Notes under the pieces: generated by a model
What the model was told of the DNA's origin: nothing
Seen by the model: the letters and a program-made list of their open reading frames with translations, nothing else
Database searches by the model: none
Assembly: GCF_900156455.1 (NCBI RefSeq)
Contig: NZ_FTNQ01000001.1
Location: 62,001 to 126,000 of the forward strand
Origin: Microbacterium sp. RURRCA19A
GTDB taxonomy: Bacteria; Actinomycetota; Actinomycetes; Actinomycetales; Microbacteriaceae
Direction of reading: 5' to 3'
Length of the DNA stretch: 64,000 nt
Part shown: in pieces, positions 42,595-50,894 of the stretch
How positions within the stretch are numbered: the first letter of the stretch is position 1
Layout of the letters: the number at the start of each line of letters is the position of its first letter
Made by a program: the position numbers and the translations under genes

Positions 42595-44388
42595 CTCTGT
42601 ACCTCTCGCAAGATGTCGTTCAGGGCCCGCTGGTTATCAACCTGATCGCTGGCAATGAGATTGTGATTGCCGATCGGATCGATTGTGGCCGGAATGGTAT
42701 CTGAGTGCCCCGGGAGAAAGATGGCGGCTTCGGCGCCTAGTAGGCCGGGGAGATACAAGGAGAAGTCGCCGGATTTCCCGTACACCCGTGTAGTGAACGC
42801 CGAGTCTATTTCGGGGATCCTCCCGTCCCAGACGAGTCCCGTCGATTGCGCCATGCTGAGTGCATCAGCGTAACTCCAGTGAAAGTACCTGGTGTCTACG
42901 CTCGGTGCCCAGCCCGAGGGCATGCCGGCACCTGCGAGTGAATGTACTTCCGCGTAATCCGCACCGGATACTTCGGAGGCGGCGATCCCGGCGAGCCCCC
43001 ATGAGTGCCCCATTCCGGCGTGGTCTGCCACCGCTGCATAGGTAGACGACGCGTACAGATCCTCCTGGAAGGCGTTGATCGCTCGACCTTTGTCGAGGGC
43101 AGCTACCTCGTCGTTGGCCTCGCCGATCCGGATGAGGTTCATCGCGCCCGTCTGCGCATTCTCGCCGGGAAACGTGCCCTCTTTCCACGCGAAGGTGACG
43201 AGGTGCGGGTCCTTGCGCTCGAGCCAACGTCCCACGGCCTGGACTTCGTCGCCGTAGAAACTGTGCACGCTCGTGTACGTGCCAGGCACGTACGTGATCA
43301 CGTCCGTCGTGTTTCCATCGAGAGTCCCGATCATCTCGATGATGCTCTGCGAATCCGGTTCGTAGAGGTACAGCTGCACGTCACCGCTGACGGCCAGGTG
43401 CAGGTAGTCCAACTGCTTCTCGAGGCGGTCGATCGCCGCGAGCCGCTCAGCGCGAAGGGAGGCGACCTCACCGCCCCGGCCGGCGTCCCGCATCCGCTGG
43501 ATCGCGGCTTCGATCGCCGGGATCCGGTTCTGGGCGTTGACGGCGTTCGCCGCCACGCGGCTCGCCGGAGGGACACCTCCGAGCGACCCCACGATCACGG
43601 AGGCGCCCACTATCAGAGCGTCGAGAGCCCCGGGATTCGATGCGGCGAGCTGTGTCCACCAGGAGTTGACCGCCGCGGCATCCGGGGGATTCGTCGCGAG
43701 CAGCCGGTGCCAATCCTCATGGGCCGCAAGCAGAGCGCGGGCGTCGTCGGCGGTTCCCGCCGCTGAGCCTTTCGAGGATGGCGAAGCCGATACCGTCTGC
43801 CACCGCGTCGTACTCGGCCGCCCACGCGGGGGCGGACGGCGACGCGCCGACGACTCCGATGACGGGCAGGACGACGTCCGGTTGCCCGATGGGTGCCAGG
43901 TCGCCACGCGCCTCCTCGATGACGGTGTCTCGGAGGGTGCGCAGCGACAGGCACTCGCTGATCAGTTCCTGGTTGCGGAGGAACTGACCGGGCCCCCACG
44001 TGTCGGCGCTGCTCCCGAGACCCATGTCGCCCGACGATGCCCGGAATCCGCGGACGGCGTCGCGAAAACTCACGACCTCGGCCCGCAGTGTCGATTCCTG
44101 CGCGCGGGCCAGCGCGAGCTGGTCGGCGAGCTGGGCCATGATTGCGGCGATGCGCCTCGCGATGTCGGCGAAGTCGTCCGCAGCTCGCGGAACGACCGAC
44201 ATCCTTGCAAGCAACTCTCCCGCCTCGGGTGCCTCGTAGCTGGTGGGGAGGGTATTCCAGGTCGTCGAGATCCGCTCGGCGGAGTCCGTGGTGGCATCGG
44301 CGTGCGTGCGCAGCGACTCCGCTGCGGAGGAGAGCTCCGACGGGTCGATGTCCACCGTGGGCACGTCGGCGAGGGCCACGAGCGTCAT
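42591..44388 (-). pseudogene. Frameshifted large hydrolase with helical N-terminus, copy B
   Basis: Two overlapping frames together equal the copy A hydrolase. The N-terminal part (from ATG 44388) has an Ala-rich helical domain and runs to GIGFAILERLSGG. The C-terminal part continues GTADDARALLAAHEDWHRLL and contains YVPGTYTSVHSFYGDE, the nucleophile elbow GMGHSWGLAG and PGHSDTIPATIDPIGNHNLI. The span of 1798 nt is one more than a multiple of three; removing one C from the CCC at 43756-43758 restores a 598-residue protein. It could be a decaying gene, a sequence error or a strain variant. The start overlaps the small gene (ATGA) and the stop overlaps the first lipoprotein. Confidence 0.72.
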
Positions 44389-44747
44389 TGCACCAGCGCC
44401 TCTCGTCGGCCGACGCCCGGCGTGTGGGGGAGTGCGACCGACGCTTCGGCACCGGACGTCGTGGATGCCATGTCGTCGTCGGCCTGCACGTACGCGAGGG
44501 CGACTCGACCGGCCGCGGTTACGACGGCGCCGCCGTGCTGGACCGCTCGCGGGCCGGTCCGTCGCCGTTCGTCTGTTGCGCCGTTCAACGCAGAGGTGAG
44601 GCCGGGGTTGGCCGCGACGATGCCCACGATCCGGTCGAGGTCGGAGAGCGCCCCGGTCACCGATTGCTCCAGCGATTCGAGCGCCGTCGCCACCGTGTCG
44701 GTGGTCGAGAGGAAGCCCGCCACATCGATCGAATACTGCCCGCCCAT
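44385..44747 (-). CDS. Small ESX/WXG100-like helical protein, copy B
   Basis: A 120-residue protein, mostly helical (FLSTTDTVATALESLEQSV; VVTAAGRVALAYVQADDDM), without signal peptide. It shares the opening YS[VI]D and the LAY..ADDDM region with the copy A protein. ATG 44747 is chosen because a TAGCAT box lies 7 nt upstream; an in-frame ATG 9 nt earlier overlaps that box. First gene of cassette B, coupled to the hydrolase gene by ATGA. Confidence 0.6.
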   Translation of the reverse strand: MGGQYSIDVAGFLSTTDTVATALESLEQSVTGALSDLDRIVGIVAANPGLTSALNGATDERRRTGPRAVQHGGAVVTAAGRVALAYVQADDDMASTTSGAEASVALPHTPGVGRREALVQ

Positions 44748-44754
44748 GGGCTCC

Positions 44755-44760
44755 ATGCTA
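44755..44760 (-). promoter_or_regulatory. -10 element of cassette B operon (leaderless)
   Basis: TAGCAT followed by GGAGCCC and the ATG at 44747. Confidence 0.45.
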
Positions 44761-44878
44761 AGCAGACGCTCATCCGGAATGCAGGGGCTTGCTCCGATCG
44801 GTGGATGAACGGGCCCGCTGAGAGACGTCTGCAGGAGCCGCTCTCGTCGGTGCGGAGGGGCCGCGCCCGGAGAAAGGC

Positions 44879-44910
44879 GAAGGCCCCGAATCCGTAGATT
44901 CGGGGCCTTC
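44879..44910 (-). terminator. Terminator after the initiator tRNA
   Basis: A perfect 14-bp stem (GAAGGCCCCGAATC) with a 4-nt loop lies directly 3' of the tRNA gene and is followed on the minus strand by a C/T-rich stretch. Confidence 0.85.
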
Positions 44911-44915
44911 ATTTG

Positions 44916-44989
44916 TTGCGGGGACAGGATTTGAACCTGCGACCTCTGGGTTATGAGCCCAGCGAGCTACCGAGCTGCTCCACCCCGCG
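44916..44989 (-). tRNA. Initiator tRNA-fMet (anticodon CAT)
   Basis: The 74-nt cloverleaf has acceptor arms CGCGGGG and CCCCGCA, leaving the C1-A72 mismatch typical of initiator tRNA. The anticodon stem is three G-C pairs (GGG CTCATAA CCC), the other initiator hallmark. Anticodon CAT is at 44953-44955. The TPsiC arm reads CAGGTTCAAATCCTG. No CCA is encoded. Confidence 0.95.
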
Positions 44990-45073
44990 GCACAAGAGAT
45001 AAACCTAGCAGGGGATTCGAGGCCTGTCCAATCGGCGTTGATCTCGGCCCCTCCGACGCGCCATGATGCGGGG

Positions 45074-45622
45074 ATGCTGACCCCCACCGATGACCCGCGC
45101 GACGACGTGCTCGACGGTCGCCCGGAGAGCGCGTCGCAGCGTGCCGACCGCAACTGGGCGGACATCCTGCAGGAGCTGCGCGTGCTGCAGACGGGCACGC
45201 AGATCCTCACCGGATTCCTTCTCGCGCTGGCCTTCCAACCGGCGTTCGTCGAACTCGACGGACCGCAGCGCACGGGCTACCTCGTGCTCGTGGGCCTCTC
45301 GGCTCTGACCGCGATCCTCGCCCTCGCACCGGTCGCCCTGCACCGTGCGGTCTTCCACCGTGGTGTGAAGCCGATCGTCGTGCGGTTCGGGCACCGCGCC
45401 CTCATCGCCGCGCTCATCGCGGTCGCGACGCTGTTGACCGGTGTGGTCGCGTTCGTCTTCGACGTGGTGATCGGTCCCGAGGCCGCCGTGGTCGCTGTTG
45501 TCGTGCTCGCCGTCGTGATCCTCGTACTGTGGGTCGTGGGTCCGGCGCTCCTCCGCCGGGCGGGCGGTGAGATCCGGGCCGGCGGTCAGAACCGCTCCGT
45601 CGACGAGAAGGGACGCGGATGA
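45074..45622 (+). CDS. DUF6328-type four-helix membrane protein
   Basis: A 182-residue protein. A conserved acidic/aromatic N-terminus (RADRNWADILQELRVLQTGTQIL) precedes four membrane helices (about 46-64, 73-95, 118-140 and 145-166), then a charged tail. This pattern fits the DUF6328 family of actinobacterial membrane proteins of unknown function. ATG at 45074 is preferred to a start at 45038. It is coupled to the nitrilase gene (stop overlap ATGA at 45619). Confidence 0.72.
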   Translation: MLTPTDDPRDDVLDGRPESASQRADRNWADILQELRVLQTGTQILTGFLLALAFQPAFVELDGPQRTGYLVLVGLSALTAILALAPVALHRAVFHRGVKPIVVRFGHRALIAALIAVATLLTGVVAFVFDVVIGPEAAVVAVVVLAVVILVLWVVGPALLRRAGGEIRAGGQNRSVDEKGRG

Positions 45623-46425
45623 CGCACGACAGCGTGGGAGTGGCGGTGGCGCAGTTCGCCCCGGCCGCGTCCAAGCAGACCAATCTGGATGCCATCGGCG
45701 ACCTCGCCCGCACGGCTGCCGCCCGGGGGGCCCGGGTGATCGTCTTCCCCGAGTACTCCAGCTACTTCGTCGACCCGTTCGACGTCTCGCTCTCCGAGAA
45801 CGCCGAGGATCTCGGCGGACCGTTCACGAGCGCACTCCAGGTCCTCGCTGCCGAACTCGGCGTCGTGCTCGTCGCGGGGCTTGTGGAGCGGGCCGACGAC
45901 GGCCGTCGGGTGCGCAACGCCGTCGTGGCCGTCGGGGGAGCCGGCATCCAGGCCGTGTATCGCAAACTGCACCTGTACGACGCGTTCGGCCAGCGGGAGT
46001 CGGACTGGGTGGCGCCCGGAGACATCGCACCGCCCGAGACGTTCGAGGTCGACGGCCTGCGGTTCGGTCTCATGACCTGCTACGACCTGAGATTCCCCGA
46101 GGTCTCGCGCACCCTCGCCGACGCGGGCGTGGACGTCGCGCTCGTCCCCGCGGAGTGGGTGCGCGGCCCTCTCAAGGAACACCACTGGACGACGCTGCTC
46201 ACCGCACGGGCGATCGAGAACACCTTCTTCGTCGCCGGAGCGGACCACCCACCGCCCCTCGGAGTAGGCCACTCGGCCGTGATCGATCCGCAGGGTGTCG
46301 CCCTCGCGTCGATCGGCACGGCGACCGATGTCGCCGTCGCACACATCGATCCCGGTGCGATCGCCCGGGTGCGTCGTGTGAACCCGGCGCTCGAGCTCCG
46401 GCGGTTCCGCGTCACCCCGCGTTGA
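45619..46425 (+). CDS. Nitrilase-superfamily carbon-nitrogen hydrolase
   Basis: A 268-residue amidase with the complete Glu-Lys-Cys triad: FPEYSSYFVD (about 45), YRKLHLYDAFG (about 116) and MTCYDLRFPEV (about 153). Members hydrolyse omega-amides or small amides in the cytoplasm; the Nit1/Nit2-like form suggests deaminated glutathione or a dicarboxylate monoamide, though the substrate is not resolved. The start overlaps the membrane-protein gene by 4 nt. Confidence 0.9.
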   Translation: MTHDSVGVAVAQFAPAASKQTNLDAIGDLARTAAARGARVIVFPEYSSYFVDPFDVSLSENAEDLGGPFTSALQVLAAELGVVLVAGLVERADDGRRVRNAVVAVGGAGIQAVYRKLHLYDAFGQRESDWVAPGDIAPPETFEVDGLRFGLMTCYDLRFPEVSRTLADAGVDVALVPAEWVRGPLKEHHWTTLLTARAIENTFFVAGADHPPPLGVGHSAVIDPQGVALASIGTATDVAVAHIDPGAIARVRRVNPALELRRFRVTPR

Positions 46426-46536
46426 CGCGCGCGGCTTCGCCGTACCGTCCCGCGGAGTATCCCTCCGACACGCCGGCGTCCGGCGCGTGGGGCCTGCGTG
46501 TCGCCGTCGAAGTCCGCCGCACGGTCCGGAGGCCGG

Positions 46537-47742
46537 TCAGCCCCGCGACAGCGCCGAGAGCCGCTGCACGGCGTCGGTCAACACCTCGACGCGCTTGCAG
46601 GCGGCGAAGCGCACCAGCGTCGCGTAGTCGGCGCGGCGGCCCGGAGATGCGAAAGCCGTGAGCGGGATGCCGACGACCCCCGCCCGCTCCGGCAGCTCAC
46701 GGCAGAACGCGTCGGCGTCGGTGGCGCCGAGGGGAGCGGCATCCACGACCGTGAAGTAAGAACCCCCCGGAGTGCTGACGTCGAAGCCGGCGGCACGCAA
46801 CCCCGTGCCCAGGAGGTCGGCCTTGGCCTTCATCTCGCCCGCCACCGAGGCGAAGAAGGCATCGGGGAGGCGCAGCCCCGCCGCGATCGCCGGCTGGAAC
46901 GGCGACCCTCCGACGTAGGTCAGGAACTGCTTGACGGCGAGTACCGCGGAGACGAGCTCGGCGGGACCGGTCACCCACCCGGTCTTCCATCCCGTGAGCG
47001 AGAAGGTCTTGCCGGCGGAGGAGATCGACAGCGTGCGCTCCGCCGCGCCCGGCAGGGTGGAGAGGGGCACGTGCGGACCATCGAACACGAGGTGCTCGTA
47101 GACCTCGTCGGTCACGATGATCGCGTCGTGCCGGTGGGCGAGACGGACCACCTCTTCGAGCACCTCGGGCGAGAAGACCGTGCCGGTCGGGTTGTGCGGG
47201 TCGTTCACGAGGATCACGCGCGTGCGGTCCGACACCGCGGATGCCAGCATCTCCAGGTCGGGTTGGAAGTCGGGCCAGCGCAGCGGAACGGGCACGAGCC
47301 GTGCTCCGGCTAGAGCCACGCACGCGGCGTAGGAGTCGTAGTAGGGCTCGAAGACGACGATCTCGTCGTCGGGCCCGTCGATGAGCGCCAGGAGCGTGGA
47401 GGACAGAGCCTCCGTCGCCCCGACGGTCACGAGCACCTGCCGGGCAGGGTCCAGTTCGGTCCCGTAGAAGCGCCGCTGGTGCTCCGCGATCGCCGCCAAC
47501 AGGTCGGGGAACCCGCGCCCGGGAGCGTACTGGTTGACGCCGTCCGCGATCGCGCGGCGCGCGGCCTCGAGCACCGCTTCCGGACCGTCCTCGTCGGGGA
47601 AGCCCTGGCCGAGGTTGAGGGCGCCGGTCGAGGCGGCCAGCGACGTCATCTCGGCGAAGATCGTGGGGACCGAAGTGCCGTCGGGGGCGATGAGGCCCGC
47701 GCCGAGTGCGGTGCGGCGCCAGGCGCCGGGGAGGTCGTGCAT
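46537..47742 (-). CDS. PLP-dependent class I aminotransferase
   Basis: A 401-residue fold-type I aminotransferase: NLGQGFPDEDGP (about 44), NQYAPGRGFPDLL, VLVTVGATEAL, NDPHNPTGTVF (about 182), the PLP Lys in SISSAGKTFSLTGWKTGWV (about 241) and a C-terminal Arg region. The sequence is closest to the kynurenine/methionine/N-succinyl-diaminopimelate (DapC) group. No other lysine-pathway gene is adjacent, so the substrate is open. ATG 47742 begins the conserved sequence, with GAAGG about 10 nt upstream. Confidence 0.87.
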   Translation of the reverse strand: MHDLPGAWRRTALGAGLIAPDGTSVPTIFAEMTSLAASTGALNLGQGFPDEDGPEAVLEAARRAIADGVNQYAPGRGFPDLLAAIAEHQRRFYGTELDPARQVLVTVGATEALSSTLLALIDGPDDEIVVFEPYYDSYAACVALAGARLVPVPLRWPDFQPDLEMLASAVSDRTRVILVNDPHNPTGTVFSPEVLEEVVRLAHRHDAIIVTDEVYEHLVFDGPHVPLSTLPGAAERTLSISSAGKTFSLTGWKTGWVTGPAELVSAVLAVKQFLTYVGGSPFQPAIAAGLRLPDAFFASVAGEMKAKADLLGTGLRAAGFDVSTPGGSYFTVVDAAPLGATDADAFCRELPERAGVVGIPLTAFASPGRRADYATLVRFAACKRVEVLTDAVQRLSALSRG

Positions 47743-47941
47743 GATGCGGAAGCCTTCAGGGAGAGGGGGCGGCGAACACCGCGCCGAAACCCTCTCACCG
47801 TAGCCGAGCGGGCAGCGTGGAGGACCCCGCATGACCTCGCATTCCGTTCCTGCGACTCTGATAGACCCGACTCATCCGTGTCATAGGAACCGCACAGGCT
47901 CCGGGGTCATGGTTGATCTCGCCTGGAAGAAGGAGCATCAC

Positions 47942-49594
47942 ATGAGCGACACCACGGACGATCGTCCCGAGGACAACCGCCCCACCAGCGACGCCGCCGC
48001 GCAGGGCGCGGTCCCCGCGTCGCACGAGACCACCCCCGCCGCCGCGACTCCCGTCGCGCCCGGTGAGGAGACCACCCCGGCGGCGCCGCCGGTACCGACC
48101 CGTTCTCCGGCCGACGCCGCCGCCGCGTGGCCGCCGCCCGCGCAGGGCCCCGCCGCCGGTCAGCCCGCGCAGGCGTCGGGCGCATCGCAGCCCGGTGGCG
48201 CGACGCCGCACTATGGCACCCCGCAGCACCCCGCACCCCCCGCACACGGGTACGCTTCCGCGCCGAGCGGCGCGACCACCCCCACCGGCCAGGCCTTCGG
48301 GCCGGCGGCGACGGGGGCGTACGGCACCCACCCGACGCTGACCCTCCCCGAGACCGGGGCGACCAAGCCGCGCAAGAAGGGGTCCGGCAGCAAGATCGCC
48401 GCGCTCCTGATCGCCGCCGCACTCGTCGGTGGAGGCGCCGGTCTCGGCGGCACCTACGCGGGCCTCGCCCTGTGGGGCGGGTCCGACGGTGCCACCGCTT
48501 CGGGTCCCACCGCCATCACGGTCAACGACCCGGGTAAGGTCAACGCCACTTCCGCCGTCGCGGCCAAGGTCGTCCCCAGCGTCGTCACCATCAGCGCGAG
48601 CGCCGGCTCGTCGGGCGGCACCGGTTCCGGTGTCATCCTGAGCGCGGACGGGTACGTGCTCACCAACACGCACGTCGTGACCCTCGACGGCCAGACGGGG
48701 GATGCCACGCTCTCCGTCACCAGTGCAGACGGCCGCGTCTACAAGGCCAAGCTCGTCGGCACCGACCCCACCTACGACCTCGCGGTGATCAAACTGGAGA
48801 ACGCCTCCGGTCTGACCCCGGTCGAATGGGGCGACTCCTCGAAGCTCAACGTCGGTGACGCGACCATCGCGATCGGTGCCCCGCTCGGCCTGCCGAACAC
48901 GGTGACCACCGGCATCGTCAGTGCTCTGAACCGGTCGATCGAGGTCGCCTCGTCGGCGGCGCCGAGCGACGGATCCGACTCGAGTCAGGGCGGACAGGGC
49001 AGCCAGGGCGGCCAGCAGGGCGGCGAGAGCCCGTTCTTCTTCGACTTCGGTCAGGGTCAGCAGGGGTCCCAGACGACCCAGACGATCAAGATCGCGGTCA
49101 TCCAGACCGACGCCGCGATCAACCCCGGCAACTCCGGCGGCGCGCTGGTCGACGACGAGGGCAAGCTCATCGGCATCAACGTCGCCATCGCGAGCGCCGG
49201 CGGGTCGTCGTCGAGCGGACAGTCGGGCAACATCGGCGTCGGCTTCTCGATCCCGTCCGACATCGCCCAGCGCGTCTCCCAGGAGATCATCGAGAACGGC
49301 TCGGCCTCGCACGGTCTGCTCGGCGCGAGCGTGCAGGATGCCGCGTCGGTCCAGGGCTCGACGACGACCGGTGCCTACGTCGCGGACGTCACCGCGGGCG
49401 GCGCCGCTCAGGCCGGTGGTCTGCAGAAGGGCGATGTCATCACGGAGTTCAACGGCATCCCGGTCACGAGCTCCGTCGACCTCACCGCCCAGGTGCGCGC
49501 GCTCGCCGCGGGGTCGCAGGCCAAGGTGACCTACCTCCGCAACGGCAAGCAGTCGACCGCCGAGGTGACCCTGGGCTCGATGCCCACCAGTTGA
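47942..49594 (+). CDS. htrA: HtrA/DegP-like membrane serine protease with PDZ domain
   Basis: A 550-residue protein. A long Pro/Ala/Thr-rich cytoplasmic N-terminus (1 to about 145) leads to one membrane helix (KIAALLIAAALVGGGAGLGG, about 149-168). The extracellular trypsin-like domain has His in VLTNTHVV (about 243), Asp in TYDLAVIKLE (about 279) and Ser in NPGNSGGALV (about 398), all intact. A glycine/glutamine-rich insertion lies at about 340-375. A C-terminal PDZ domain (about 455-545) follows. It should act in envelope protein quality control. ATG chosen for its strong GAAGGAG ribosome-binding site. Confidence 0.92.
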   Translation: MSDTTDDRPEDNRPTSDAAAQGAVPASHETTPAAATPVAPGEETTPAAPPVPTRSPADAAAAWPPPAQGPAAGQPAQASGASQPGGATPHYGTPQHPAPPAHGYASAPSGATTPTGQAFGPAATGAYGTHPTLTLPETGATKPRKKGSGSKIAALLIAAALVGGGAGLGGTYAGLALWGGSDGATASGPTAITVNDPGKVNATSAVAAKVVPSVVTISASAGSSGGTGSGVILSADGYVLTNTHVVTLDGQTGDATLSVTSADGRVYKAKLVGTDPTYDLAVIKLENASGLTPVEWGDSSKLNVGDATIAIGAPLGLPNTVTTGIVSALNRSIEVASSAAPSDGSDSSQGGQGSQGGQQGGESPFFFDFGQGQQGSQTTQTIKIAVIQTDAAINPGNSGGALVDDEGKLIGINVAIASAGGSSSSGQSGNIGVGFSIPSDIAQRVSQEIIENGSASHGLLGASVQDAASVQGSTTTGAYVADVTAGGAAQAGGLQKGDVITEFNGIPVTSSVDLTAQVRALAAGSQAKVTYLRNGKQSTAEVTLGSMPTS

Positions 49595-49609
49595 GCCTCC
49601 CGCTCCAGG

Positions 49610-49640
49610 CGCCACCCCGCGATAGGCTCGCGGGGTGGCG
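49610..49640 (+). terminator. Hairpin overlapping the next gene's promoter and start
   Basis: A perfect 12-bp inverted repeat (CGCCACCCCGCG and CGCGGGGTGGCG) has the loop ATAGGCT and is followed by TCTTTCT. It terminates htrA by position, yet the loop holds the -10 box TAGGCT (49623-49628) and the right arm contains the GTG start (49635) of the following transferase gene. Confidence 0.7.
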
Positions 49641-50894
49641 TCTTTCTCGTTCGGTGCGGGAAATGCGCGAAAACTCCGGCGTATCCCGCTCTATCTCGCG
49701 GGACGGCTGCTGACGGCGGTGGTCCCGCGCTCGCGGCAGCGCTGGGTGTTCGGCTGTGCCGTCGGCGTGGCCGACGGCGCTCTCGCGCTCTGGCGGGTCG
49801 CACATGCGGCGGGCGAGCAGGCGACCTGGCTCGTCGCCGACGAGGAGCAGGGCCGGGAGGCCGAGCGGCTCGGCATCCCCTCCCTCCGGCGCGACTCGCT
49901 GCGCGGCCTCTGGGCGACCGCCCGAGCGCGAGTGATCGTGGTGACCCACGGGTTCGGCGACGTCAACCGCTACGCGGTGGCGGGGGCGTTCATCGTGCAG
50001 CTGTGGCACGGGATCCCGCTCAAGCGCATCGGCTTGGATTCCCCCGAGACGACCCGCAGCGGGCTGCTGCCGCGGTCCCGCGCCGTCAGGAACCTCCTCG
50101 CGCTGCTGTACCGGCGGACGATGCGCCAGATCTCGCTGCTCCCCGCCGCGTCCCATCTCGTCCGCGGGCGGCTCGAGACCGCGTTCGGCCTCGAGGACGC
50201 GCGGGTGCCCGTGACCGGCGAGCCTCGGGTCGACGTGCTCTCGCGCGGCACCGCCGACCAGCGCCGCCGCGACGCGCGCGCGGCGCTGGCCGTCGCGCTG
50301 GGAGTCGATCCCGGCGATCGGCGCTTCGTGCTCTACGCCCCGACCTGGCGCGACGGCGATCGCGACCCGGCGATCCCCACGCCGTCGGACCAGGACCGCA
50401 TCGACGCGGTGCTCGAACGTCACGATGCCGTATTGATCGTGCGGCCCCACCCGCTCGGGGAGGGGGAGTACCGGCTCTCCGGCAGCCGCGTGCGGATGCT
50501 GGGCAGCGACCTCGTCGCCGACGTCACCCCACTGCTGCCGGCGTTCGACGTGCTGGTCACGGATTACTCGTCGCTCGCGTTCGACGCCGGACTCGTGCCG
50601 CTCCCGGTGGTGTTCTTCGCCCCCGACTTGGAGGCGTACACGGCCCGTCGGGGACTCTACGGCCGCTACCGCGACGTCGCCGGCGACGACCCGGCGCGAA
50701 CCTGGGAAAGCGCGCTCGCGCGGGTCGACGGCATCCTGGACGACCCGGCCGACGCCCGCGACGCCTCGCGTCGATTGAGTGCCGTCGTCCACGCCCACCA
50801 CGACGGACGCAACGCCGAGCGCGTCCATCGTGCGATCCGCGCCCGGCTGACCCGCCGTCGCCCCGCGGCGCGCCCGAGGAGGACCACCGCATGA
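49635..50894 (+). CDS. CDP-glycerol glycerophosphotransferase-family protein
   Basis: A 419-residue protein of the TagB/TagF transferase family: VQLWHGIPLKRIGLD (about 119, catalytic His), LYAPTWRDGDRD (about 233), VRPHPLGEG (about 272, second catalytic His) and LVTDYSSLAFDAG (about 308). These enzymes transfer polyol phosphate from CDP-alditols onto a membrane acceptor, building teichoic-acid-type polymers on the cytoplasmic face. A basic C-terminal tail may aid membrane binding. GTG start 6 nt after a -10 box. It overlaps the next transferase by 4 nt. Confidence 0.87.
   Translation: MASFSFGAGNARKLRRIPLYLAGRLLTAVVPRSRQRWVFGCAVGVADGALALWRVAHAAGEQATWLVADEEQGREAERLGIPSLRRDSLRGLWATARARVIVVTHGFGDVNRYAVAGAFIVQLWHGIPLKRIGLDSPETTRSGLLPRSRAVRNLLALLYRRTMRQISLLPAASHLVRGRLETAFGLEDARVPVTGEPRVDVLSRGTADQRRRDARAALAVALGVDPGDRRFVLYAPTWRDGDRDPAIPTPSDQDRIDAVLERHDAVLIVRPHPLGEGEYRLSGSRVRMLGSDLVADVTPLLPAFDVLVTDYSSLAFDAGLVPLPVVFFAPDLEAYTARRGLYGRYRDVAGDDPARTWESALARVDGILDDPADARDASRRLSAVVHAHHDGRNAERVHRAIRARLTRRRPAARPRRTTA

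Noticed and set aside
43741..43775. Programmed ribosomal frameshifting in hydrolase copy B
   Set aside because: No slippery heptamer, stop-codon stimulator or downstream pseudoknot was apparent, and copy A is continuous.
44900..44990. tRNA-fMet as an integration site (att) for cassette B
   Set aside because: No second copy of the tRNA 3' end and no integrase gene was seen between 40.2 and 45 kb.
47860..47941. ECF sigma (SigE-type) promoter before htrA
   Set aside because: GGAAC at about 47886 is followed by GTT only after about 21 nt, longer than the usual 15-18.
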